From Cristatella mucedo (Eukaryota > Bryozoa > Phylactolaemata > Cristatellidae): a DNA stretch of 50,000 nt. The notes under the pieces were generated by a model. The model saw only the letters and a list, made by a program, of their open reading frames with translations. It had not been told where the DNA came from and ran no database searches. Of this stretch, positions 1 to 33,515 are shown piece by piece; the first letter of the stretch is position 1; each line of letters opens with the position of its first letter. The translations under genes were made by a program, and so were the position numbers. Location of the stretch: assembly GCA_009760855.2 (NCBI GenBank), contig WPIO01000040.1, positions 1,535,001 through 1,585,000 of the forward strand, written 5' to 3'.

Positions 1-626
1 GATAAGGGGCTGTTTTCCAAGGTTGCTTCCAAAAGATATAAGTAGCTCCTTAGTTCTGTCTCAGCTATGTTATTGTTATTCCCTTTCGGCTGGGCTACCA
101 AAATAAGCAACTAGGCCAATCCAGCTGTCTATGAATATGGCTGTAAGGCTAGTCTTCAAGTCGCAGAGGTTTGACCATGCGCTTCCACTGTTCTAAAAGA
201 GCTTAGATGGCTCCCGGTTGATCAACGGATACAGAGCCAAGTTCTTACGCTGACCCACAAGGCCAAGGCTACGGCTTTGCTCCTCCATACCTAGCTATAC
301 TGCTGCACCAGTCTCCGCCTCCTCGTACCCTCAGATCTTGTATGGACAATAAATTATCTGTTCCATTCCTCCACTTCAAGACTGTTGGCGACATAAGCTT
401 TAGCTCTGCAGGTACTAGACTGTGGAACTCGCTTCCACGATTCTTACGCAACGAAACTACTCTTCTGCTACCTACTATGGCTCATCCTTTCCAGCGATCC
501 TGAGCTGCTACTTCCGTGCTACTCACTACCTCAACTGCCCTCCTGACTCTGCTATGCTTCCCATTTTCTCTTTGTTGCGTGAGATTAAATCTGTTGGCTA
601 CCGAATGCGTACCGAAAGCCCCTTAG
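1..626 (+). mobile_element. LINE-A (CR1/L2-type) 3' part, ORF2 C-terminus
   Basis: Broken frames encode the end of a reverse-transcriptase ORF: a segment resembling YLAELLHQ, then DNKLSVPFLHFKTVGD and WNSLPRF, near-identical in layout to the minus-strand copy at 33.6-34.0 kb. The copy is split by a LINE-B insertion and continues at 969-1050. Stops and frameshifts show it is dead. Confidence 0.8.
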
Positions 627-968
627 CCTGGAACTCCCTCCCGACTTTCGTCACAACATCCCTTGACTTGACCACATTTAAAAAGAACTTAAAAACACAC
701 CTATTTATGACAGCATTTAGTGGGTCCCTGTGATTCGTCCTTCATGTGCTTATGCGTGCTGACACTGTGCATGCTGCCACTAACCCCATTTGCGTGCTGA
801 CCCGGTGCATGTCACCCCTAACCACGTTGTTCATGTTGTTTAGCAAGCATGATATTACTCACGATTCAATCGCGTTTCCCTTTGCAGCAAATGTAAAGCG
901 CCTAGGAAGAGATTAAGTTCTCTGAGGGCGTTTTATCAAGTGCATTATTATTATTATTACTATTATTC
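627..968 (+). mobile_element. LINE-B 3' fragment nested in LINE-A
   Basis: A 5'-truncated copy starts at the AWNSLPTF-like codons, passes a KTHLFMTAFSGSL-like ORF end, and finishes in the LINE-B tail: GTAAAGCGCC, AGAGATT, TTCTCTGAGGGCG, then ATT repeats. The surrounding LINE-A sequence is continuous on either side when compared with the copy near 22230. Confidence 0.8.
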
Positions 969-1050
969 TGTGAGTGTGCTATACAAAACGCTCCTGTGTA
1001 ACACTCATATAGTCTTTGCGACTTTTTAGAGTTACAGACGGAGATGCATG
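969..1050 (+). mobile_element. LINE-A 3' end (right of nested insertion)
   Basis: This is the TGTGAGTG...CTATACAAA...CTCCTG...TAACAC...GGAGAT terminus, also seen at 22240-22345 (+) and 33520-33620 (-). It closes the LINE-A copy that starts at the window edge. Confidence 0.75.
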
Positions 1051-1071
1051 CATGCAAATATGGTTAGTGGC

Positions 1072-1270
1072 AGCGTGCACAGTATCAGCACGCATAAGCA
1101 CTCAAGGGGCTAATCACAAGGACCCACTAAATGGTGTGATATACATATGCGTCTATAGCTTTTTTTAAATGTGGTCAAGTCATGGGCGTCTTGCAGCCAA
1201 TCGAAGTGAGTTTCAGACTTTGGGAGGAAACGAACTAAAGGCATGGCCACCAGAGGATTTGAGGTTCTTA
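1072..1270 (-). mobile_element. LINE-B fragment
   Basis: Reverse complement of the LINE-B 3' UTR and ORF end: GGTTAGTGGCAGC, GGACCCACTAAATG and AAATGTGGTCAAG match 640-800 in the opposite direction. The ATT tail is absent, so the copy is cut. Confidence 0.65.
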
Positions 1271-1369
1271 TTTATTACCAGCTGCAATGGCCTAGTGGCT
1301 TTGTTGGTTATCCAGTCAAACTGGAATAGCAATAACGCAGCCGAGACAGAAACAGAAAGCTAAATTTTG

Positions 1370-1528
1370 TGCAAGCCACGGTTGAAGACAGTTCCTAATC
1401 TTAGATAGGATCAGAAGTGATGGCTAGCTGTGGACGCACTGTTCTTAACTAAGCTTTAAAAAGTTAGGCAGCTGTCAGAGTAGGCACCAGAATTCCGAGC
1501 GCATCGTGACGGTGCACAACAGCATCAC
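1370..1528 (-). mobile_element. LINE-A internal fragment
   Basis: It matches 34190-34350 in the same orientation: GAAGACAG, TGATGGCTAGCTGTGGA, TTAGGCAGCTGT and GCACAACAGCATC. It corresponds to the palm-to-thumb part of the reverse transcriptase and is degenerate. Confidence 0.65.
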
Positions 1529-1615
1529 CCAATAATAATAATAATACATTTGATATAGCGCCCTCAGAGAACTCAATCTCTTTCTAGGCACTTTATATTT
1601 GCTGCAAACGAAGCA
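1529..1615 (-). mobile_element. LINE-B 3' tail
   Basis: AAT repeats are followed by GCGCCCTCAGAGAACTCAATC and AGGCACTTTA, the minus-strand form of the LINE-B terminal hairpin. Confidence 0.7.
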
Positions 1616-1760
1616 CGGTCGATGCGGTCCATGTCATCGAACATTACAGAAAGACTCTTAAACTATACGCGGTCATACTTCTCGGCCAAGACTCGGGCAA
1701 GACATTAACAGACACGAACAATCAAAGGCGCCATCAAGGGCATGCCTTCTTCGTCGCTTT

Positions 1761-1874
1761 GAAAGGCGTGGCCAGCCTTGAAAGGCGTGGCCAGCCTTGA
1801 AAGGCGTGGCCAGCCTTGAAAGGCGTGGCCAGCCTTGAAAGGCGTGGCCAGCCTTGAAAGGTGTGGCCAACCGG
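1761..1874. repeat. 19-bp minisatellite, 6 copies
   Basis: Head-to-tail copies of GAAAGGCGTGGCCAGCCTT begin at 1761, 1780, 1799, 1818, 1837 and 1856. The first five are identical and the last carries a few changes. The near-perfect copies point to recent expansion or conversion. Confidence 0.95.
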
Positions 1875-2149
1875 CAAAATCGTCGAAGCGGTCAAAGTAA
1901 TATTTATGGAACGCTACATCATATGGAGCTCGGCATGCAAGAATCAAATTTCGAAGCAGACGGCGAGCGATACGGGCAATCGAGGCGGGCTGTAATTCAA
2001 CGGGAGATGCATAGCACGGGCCGTTTCCTACCTCCCTTAAAAACAGGTACATCTCCCAAGGCGATCACTCTAGGGTCGCAGCAAGTAGGAGGACTTAGAG
2101 GAAGACTGACCCCCCCCCCCCCGCGGGCATAAACTTCCTACAAGAAAGA

Positions 2150-2650
2150 ACACCGAAGTAAGGCGGAAGCACTGCTTGCTGGCCTACCGGGCCGTACAGT
2201 TAGGCTTGTATTTCGTGAGCGTCGAAGTTGCCACATCACAACACTTCTCGCCAACCTGCAGTAGCTCCCAGTCAAGCAACGCATCGACTTCAGTGTTTTG
2301 TAGCCCACTTTCGGGTCCCTTACCACCAGGCTAAGCAGCGTACCACCCGCTTTTCGGAATCTGACCGTTTACCCATACCGCGTACAAATCGCAAATCCTC
2401 TGGAGATCGTGCCTTTAGTTCGTATGCTCCTAAAGCCTGGAACTCACTCCCGACCTGTCACGACATCTTCTGACTTGTCCACATTTAAAATGAAGCTAAA
2501 ACGCAAGTTATTCTTGTTGTTGATTGAGCACGTTACCACTAACCATTCAATCGCGCTTCCCTTGCAGCAATCGTAAAGCGCCTAGAAAGAGATTGAGTTC
2601 TCTGAGGGCGCTTTATCAAATGTATTATTATTATTCTTATTATTATAATT
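2150..2650 (+). mobile_element. LINE-B 3' copy, ORF2 end and tail
   Basis: Interrupted frames give RFSESDRLPIPRT, then GDRAFSSYAPKAWNSLPT, the usual C-terminal block of CR1/L2-clade ORF2. The terminal hairpin (GTAAAGCGCC to GGGCGCTTT) and ATT repeats follow at 2573-2645. It is truncated at the 5' end. Confidence 0.8.
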
Positions 2651-3099
2651 CAGCAAACCCGAAAGCGAGACTCGCTGCATAAATGCGGCTAAGGGGATTT
2701 CAAATTCGCTTGAGGCGAACCGAAGCGGCGGCGCCAGAGTCAGAATAGCCGGCGGTGAGAGGCGAGGCCCGATTAGTATGTCATTCAAAAAGAAAGGTCA
2801 AAAGCAAGAGAATGCGCGAGGACGACCTCGGGTGAGCGACGAGATAATCTTGAAGACGACACACGCAGCTGTTTGATGGGTAGGAAGCCAATTTAGAGTG
2901 GTGAGAATTGGTGTAGTAAGGCAGCTGCTTTATTCACGCCAGGCCAGGCCTAGCTGCCGAGTTTTGCATCAACTGCAAGGGTCCAATTGTGCCAGCTCGA
3001 AAGAAATACGGCGGACGAAGTCGAGCAGCCGGAACACTGGCGTGAGCAGCAGTTGCGCAATAGCCGCGTACCTACTTTAGCCAAGGTTAGTTCGCCCTG
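2651..3099. other. No recognised feature
   Basis: GC content rises here toward the CpG-rich block. No repeat family, splice-bounded exon or RNA gene was recognised. Confidence 0.5.
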
Positions 3100-3944
3100 T
3101 TTGCATCAGTTAAGATGACAGTTTGCACGTTTCGTCGCAGCCTTCGCTTGCCGCTGTTTGGCACGCAGCTAGCCCGGCACTGGGATGCACTGCGTTGGCG
3201 GCGCCGCTACCCGGAAGTAGAAACCTAGATACGGCGCTATCGAGAGCCGTGGCAGACGGCTGAGCCGCTCGCGGCGTTGCAGCATTTCACCAAGAGATCG
3301 GCATGAAATAATTAATCGCAAGCTGAAGCGCTGCAGACCGCGATGGAAGAACGCTCGCTTGCCGCTCTCCGGAACACGTCGCCAGTCCGGAGCGGCGGCG
3401 CAACGTCCGGAGCGGCGGAGCGGCGGGCGAGCGGCCCGAGGCACTCCGCGGCACTGGCAGGAGATGGAGCCGAAACTGAGCAAGCAAACAATATCGGCTA
3501 CCCTGCTACTTCGAAGAACGCCTTAACTCGGTCTGCGGGTCAGGCGTAAAATGCGTCGGCACGCGTCGTGCAGAACCGCGCTCGCGCGGCCATTTTATAA
3601 AACCAATTCGGGGATTCCCCGCGACCTACGCCCCACTATGCGGACTTATGAAGGGAGCGGCTACGCATCTTGCCGCACGCACTCCGCCATTCTCACTCGT
3701 TCGCGCGCTGCGGAAGCAGCGGCCTTAAGGCAACTAAGCTGCCGCGGCGCTCGACCAGGCAGCCAGCCAATAGAGTGACGCGAATACCGGAAGCGCTAGG
3801 GTAAACGACATACCCTTGAGATTCCTGTTCCGCCATATTTGTTATTATCCCTGCGCGGAGTTCCTTCGCGGTTTCATTCCAGCGGGTCGGTCGGGCCTAC
3901 ACTCGGGATCTCACTGCGTCGATCTGCGTCAGCAAAAAGAGAGA
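3100..3944 (+). promoter_or_regulatory. CpG-rich promoter and 5' UTR region of NDFIP
   Basis: The block is rich in CG dinucleotides and GGCGGC runs. Motifs include ETS-like CCCGGAAGT near 3210, ACCGGAAGC at 3786-3794, and a YY1-type CCGCCATATTT at 3830-3840, about 105 nt before the proposed ATG. TATAAAA occurs at 3596-3602 with CCAAT beside it, but CpG promoters usually do not depend on a TATA box. The transcription start cannot be placed. Confidence 0.5.
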
Positions 3945-28610
<24,666 letters not shown>

Positions 28611-28821
28611 AGCCGTGCGCCGAAGCACGGCATCTCGCACTGTCGGAACGCTTGAGGTGTGTGCCGGGCCACTTCGGCGGCGGCGCGCCGCACTCGTGCA
28701 TGCTCCGCTCGAGTCGCAGCGACCTGTGGCTGCGTCTTCCAGCTTCGCTTGAGAGTCAACGTTCAACACTGTTCAACTGCGTATGGCATGCCAGTGGTGT
28801 GCCAGTGGTGCGTAGTGCGGT

Positions 28822-28827
28822 AATAAA
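28822..28827 (+). terminator. Polyadenylation signal of NDFIP gene
   Basis: A canonical AATAAA lies 212 nt after the stop codon, just before a minus-strand SINE. It implies a 3' UTR of about 230 nt. Use of this site is inferred. Confidence 0.6.
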
Positions 28828-28867
28828 GTTAGCCACATTTATAGGGTCACATTTATAGGGCCACATT

Positions 28868-29000
28868 ATTAGCAGCGGCAGAAGAGCCGTCGCCAACGCT
28901 TGCAGTGAAGGGCTCTGAAGGTTCGCCCACTGCATGCAGGACTCGCATCCACGACTTCAAGTCACGTGACCGAGAGCTAGCGTCTTACCTCTCCTGTGCT
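28868..29000 (-). mobile_element. SINE-1 copy in the 3' flank of NDFIP
   Basis: AGCGGCAGAAGAGCC, AACGCTTGCAGTGAAGG, TTCGCCCACTGCATGCAGGA and ACGACTTCAAGTC match SINE-1 reversed. It begins about 40 nt past the polyadenylation signal. Confidence 0.65.
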
Positions 29001-30110
29001 AAGACGCCACGATACTGCCCCCCCCCCTGCCCTTTGCTCGAGCGGCCAAAGTCTGATGTTCACTCAACCTGCCTCTTCCGGCATTCGGCTGCCCTGCACT
29101 TTACGGTGCATAGCAGGGGGGCTAGCTGAGCAGGGGGGGGCTGGCTGAGCCGCGCCGTGCCACCTCGGACGGTGCGTTCCTTCAACTCGGAATTAGCTCA
29201 TACCCGACCGACAATTTTCTTGCGCAAGCGCAGAGGCCGGTCTGCCACCGGCCAATGCTTGTGCTAGCGCCTTCTCCATCTCCCGTCCGCCGCCGCCGGG
29301 TGTATATCTGGGTATTTTCGCAATCGTGGAGAAAGGAAGGAAACGGAAACTCTGCCGAAAAAGGAAATCCGGAGCCGGCCTCCGGATGCGTGTGAAGACA
29401 CGCTGCCGCTGGCCAGTGCTGGTTAAAGCGTTTAGCACTAGCTTCCGAGAAGGCCGCCAAGCAGGCAAGCCGGCCTCTGCCGGCAGAGGCCGGCTGGCAT
29501 GCCTCAGGCCGAGCCGGCGCCCGGCTTGTGAATGTGACCGTGTCTCGGCGGCGGGCTTCCTGTTTCCTGTTGTTTTAGATGCCACGCCGGTGCATCTACG
29601 TCATTGGCCGGCAGGGTGGCTCAATGAGCTCTGGTCGGGCTGGTTATCTTTAATGCCAGCTGGCCTTTTATCCACCGGTAGTCACTACCTGCATCCGGGG
29701 CCGGAGGGCGCCTGGTTAGCCGCTCGCCCGGATTCTCGAAGCCGTCGTGCGTGCCATTCTCTCTTGTTTGACATCAGCCGACCTTCGCCACCGCTGGCTG
29801 CCTGGTCGGCGGCTGCCGATAAAAGGGGTTCGTAGTCATAACCGGTCTGGCTGCCGTCTGCTGCCAGTGCTAATAACTGCTGATAATGACAGCAGCCCCC
29901 CCCCCTTACCTCGTCAAGTCCATTGGGCCAGCCAACCCCACTGAGAGTCGGTAGCTCACGAAGTAGGAGACTGTCGTGTGCTGCGGTTGATCCTTAAAGT
30001 GATGAGGCCACTGCATGATTGAATATCAGCCGATCCCCTTCGTTTGCCCAGCAAGCCGTGCTCTGAATGGCCTCTCACTCAGTGTTGGTTCCGGACGGCT
30101 ATCGTGACGT
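29001..30110. other. GC-rich interval, no assigned gene
   Basis: Open frames are common because stops are rare in GC-rich DNA. None has convincing splice borders or recognised homology. GCCGGC-rich duplications occur around 29465-29530. Confidence 0.4.
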
Positions 30111-30111
30111 C

Positions 30112-30192
30112 ATTTGAAGCGCCTAGGAAGAGACTGAGTTCTCTGAGGGCGCTTTATCGAGTGCATTATTATTATTATTATTGTTGTTGTTA
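30112..30192 (+). mobile_element. LINE-B 3' tail
   Basis: GAAGCGCCTAGGAAGAGACT, TTCTCTGAGGGCGCTTTATC, then (ATT)n(GTT)n. Confidence 0.7.
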
Positions 30193-30341
30193 ATATCAAT
30201 ATCATTCAAAGCCTGATCTCAAAAAGCAAGGAATGGGAGCATCTGATACTAACTTGCTGCTCAAGCAAGCTAGTATCAGTTGCACAGCTTCACTTTAAAG
30301 CGGGGCGTGGCATCCTGTCGCAACTCCTAGCATTTCTCATT

Positions 30342-30539
<198 letters not shown>

Positions 30540-31343
30540 CCCTCCCTCCCCCCAGTTTACCTCCCCAAAAGCGAGCAGCAGGTATTCATTCGGCAGGTGG
30601 CAGGAGGGACAGCCCAAAAAGCACCGAGGTCTCGCCACAAAGTGGATGAAAATTAAGTCATTAAAAGGTTATACCTTTCGCCAGCTTAGTCCTGGCCTGC
30701 AGAGGCCAGCCAGAGAGCATGGCTCTCAGAGAGCAGAGCTGCTGGATGCTCGTCGAGCTAGTAATCACTTCGCGGCTAGAGACTCGTTTGCAAGTATGAG
30801 GCTATGCTTGAGAGTTGTTAGTGAAGCCTTTAGAAGCAGTGCTGTTGCAGCTCGGTAAAAGTGCTGCCTCCACAGCCCGGAAGCTGTTTGTTTTGACACT
30901 GGGCATTGCTCGCGGCCTCTGAGGTTTCTGTGTGCTCATATCTCTGGTGTGTAATGTGTGCTGCATCGTTGTCATGCATGCGAGCTGCTGTCATCGTTGG
31001 CTCGTCACGTACACGTCTGCCGCCCCTACCTACCCGCCTGAAGCTGCAGTAGAACAACGGTGCCATTTAGGGTCGAGTGAGATTCGGGGCGATCAGGTCG
31101 GTGATGTGGGGGTCTGTGGTGACAGCTCGTTGTAAAACAGGGGGGGAGAGAGAGAGGCGAACAGAACGTGCGCTGTGTGAGTGGATGGTGTCGATTCAGC
31201 CTCGATGTGAGAGATCGTGCGAGGAGGTCAACTGCCTTGCAATTGCAGTGCAATCTTGCCACGTATTCAAGTATACCGTGCCCGAGAGCCGTCAGTGGGG
31301 GCAGGGCAAGGCTAAGAGCAAAACCATGTATATCGCCTCTAAT

Positions 31344-31500
31344 ATTGGTGAGCCGTGATGGCACACTAGGTAAGGCGGTTGCTTTCGCGACCGAGGTCGT
31401 GGGTTCGATTCCTGCGGTGGGCGACTCTTGTGCATGGTGGTGACAGCCGTAAAGGCTCTTCTGTCGCTATACTGTAAAGGAGGCTGTTTAATCAGCTAGG
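31344..31500 (+). mobile_element. SINE-1, tRNA-derived, near complete
   Basis: GCCGTGATGGCACACTAGG, TAAGGCGGTTGC (A-box region), GGTCGTGGGTTCGATTCC (B-box region), GTGGTGACAGCCGTAAAGGC, CTTCTGTCGCTATAC and the end AATCAGCTAGG. This is the clearest plus-strand copy. Confidence 0.85.
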
Positions 31501-31541
31501 ATTTATTTATTTAATAGACCGGTGACTCTTCGCACAGGCAG

Positions 31542-31672
31542 CCAAGCACGTGGTGTCGAGCATCGACATAACCAAGAGCCCGCCAAGCTACCACCAAACG
31601 ATCTATTGGTTTCCTCTTAACAACACCATTGTAACCTTTGACCCTTTGTGCACCGAGCTGCAATGGATATGA
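31542..31672 (+). CDS. Unassigned exon-like open segment
   Basis: After CACAGGCAG at 31533-31541 the frame reads KHVVSSIDITKSPPSYHQT and then IYWFPLNNTIVTFDPLC before TGA at 31670-31672. Residue composition is protein-like, but no family is recognised. An upstream open segment ending at 31341 just before GTGAGC would join it in phase (split codon GCC). There is no clear polyadenylation signal nearby. It could be the end of an unknown gene or chance. Confidence 0.25.
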
Positions 31673-32943
31673 ATCTTCTGCCGGCCGGGGGGGGGGGGCT
31701 GTGCTTTAAAGCTTCATTATTTGCTTTAATGATGGCCACTTGTATGCTCAAGCCAGATAGACTCCTTACTCACTTGAGTGTAAGCAAGGGTTTCGTGCAG
31801 CAGGAATGAATATACGAGTGTATGCATACGTGCTCTTGGCGAACGGTATGTCTCGATGACGTGGCTAGCAAGTCTGCTCGTGTTCTTATGTGTGCTTACC
31901 AAGTAGCTATCTCGAGATTCCCCTCTACCGCGCCTGACCTGCTAATTTATTACTGGCATGAGAATGTGAGCCTCGGTGTAAGGCGGTGGCTGATGTCAGT
32001 GACCCTTTGGTTTTTTTCTTTGTTTAAACTACCCTGAACGTTCTGCTCCTCAAGTCCTTCTCCATCTTCCCGCGCAGGCTCCACGTTGTTATCCTCCTCC
32101 AAAGAGCGCGCAGTGATATCGCTTGTTCACACTTGGGTCCGCTCTTGCTGCAAGGAGGCGTTGTCGTAGCGTTTGTGGCCCTCTCTCCGGCATGCTGGTT
32201 GGCTGCGGCTTAGCTGTCGAGTCACAGCTCGCCTCTTGCTACTGCAGGTGGTGGAGGTGCACTCTCGTGGTTCGCTGATCAGCCGATCCGACACCGAGAT
32301 TCGCAGACGCAGCTGCGATGAAGCAGAGGGTGAAGGCCGATCTGCCGAATGCTTTTGCCGTCGCGACCTGTCATGTTAAATGCCTGTATGTTCTGGAGCT
32401 GCTGCCTAACTGTGTACACATTCATGCCGGCGCCAGACGTTGTAAACTGCAGAATGAAGGTTTCTGGTTCGTCCGTGGTGCACAAATGACTGTTCTCACG
32501 TGGCTCACTTTTACTGCCTAAGTCATGGACTAAAGGAATAAACCGTCGTCGTGAACAGGCTTGTGTGCAATCGCCGGTATAAGGCGAGCTGTGTAATCTG
32601 GCTTTCCTGCAAACCTGGCACGGTACCACGGTCGCTTTTTGGTGGCCGTTTTGGTGGCCGTTGAGCCGGACGTCGTGCAGCCTGTGTGCCTGTAAGAATG
32701 TGAATCGTCAGGCAACTCTGCAAGTCTGGCCAGTAGCGATGCTAGTAGATAGATTTAGATGCAGTAGCAGCTAAATTAGATGAAAGCGTAACTGACAGCC
32801 GTCCCCAGCCACTTGAAATGCTACCTTGACCGGGTGTGCACGGAATGTGCAGCAGTTGGGCTACCGTCGAGTTGCCGCACTGTTGGATTCCATGCGACGA
32901 GTCCCTGTCGTGTCTTCTGCATTATTTACCTCTTGAGATAGAC

Positions 32944-33048
32944 CATCCTGTGACTGAAAACATTACGATCTCCTTCCAGGCACACAACGTGTCTGAAAGA
33001 ATTGTGACGTACTACATCGGGCAAATGATAGTTGCCATGAGTTCGTAG
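32944..33048 (+). CDS. Unassigned terminal-exon-like segment
   Basis: The frame reads DHPVTENITISFQAHNVSE, then RIVTYYIGQMIVAMSS, and stops at TAG 33046-33048. AATAAA follows at 33082-33087. A CTCCTTCCAG acceptor at 32970-32979 could also start a shorter exon in the same frame. The alternating hydrophobic pattern suggests a beta-rich fold. No family is recognised and no partner exon is proven. Confidence 0.3.
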   Translation, partial: HPVTENITISFQAHNVSERIVTYYIGQMIVAMSS

Positions 33049-33081
33049 GCCCACGACCTCTCGATGTTCGGTTCAAGTTGT

Positions 33082-33087
33082 AATAAA
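33082..33087 (+). terminator. Possible polyadenylation signal
   Basis: AATAAA 34 nt downstream of the stop at 33048; meaningful only if the preceding segment is a real last exon. Confidence 0.3.
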
Positions 33088-33515
33088 GATTATGATTTAC
33101 GAAATTCACTGGGTTGTGTGGGTGTAGGTTGGGTTGACATCGTGTATAGCAGCATTGACCACATCCGGGGGCGGTTGGCGGAAGACGTGAATCCGGAGAC
33201 CTGACAATGCACGGTTGCTTGTGGTAAGTCTGTTGCGACTCGAGAGGTCCCACCTTGGGACCAGTTGAACTGTTGCAATGACACCGCCTGTGTTGTTTTG
33301 CAAACCCGGTTCTCCATGCTGCCAGACTGCTGGGCGTTTTTCTTGCTTGGTTTGGGTTATTTATGTAGTGTACCAAACATTAAGTTCCTGAAGTAGCCTG
33401 GCTCTATAAGATGCTCTTGCTCGATTGCAAAATATAGCTAGGCACAGCTAGTTTAAAGGACGAGCTGTAGCTGTCAATCGATTAGACGATCGAAGACGCC
33501 ATATGTGGCAGCTAC

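Noticed and set aside
1761-1874. CRISPR-like array
   Set aside because: The units are contiguous with no spacers, and the DNA is eukaryotic.
3596-3607. TATA box with CCAAT
   Set aside because: The order (CCAAT just downstream of TATAAAA) and distance from the proposed start do not fit a core promoter; it is kept only as a note in the promoter entry.
29326-29835. 169-codon open frame
   Set aside because: It starts from GTG rather than ATG, has no recognised domain, and sits in GC-rich DNA where chance frames are long.
31344-31430. tRNA gene
   Set aside because: A- and B-box-like motifs are present, but the folded cloverleaf does not close and the same head with a fixed tail recurs across the window, so it is a SINE.
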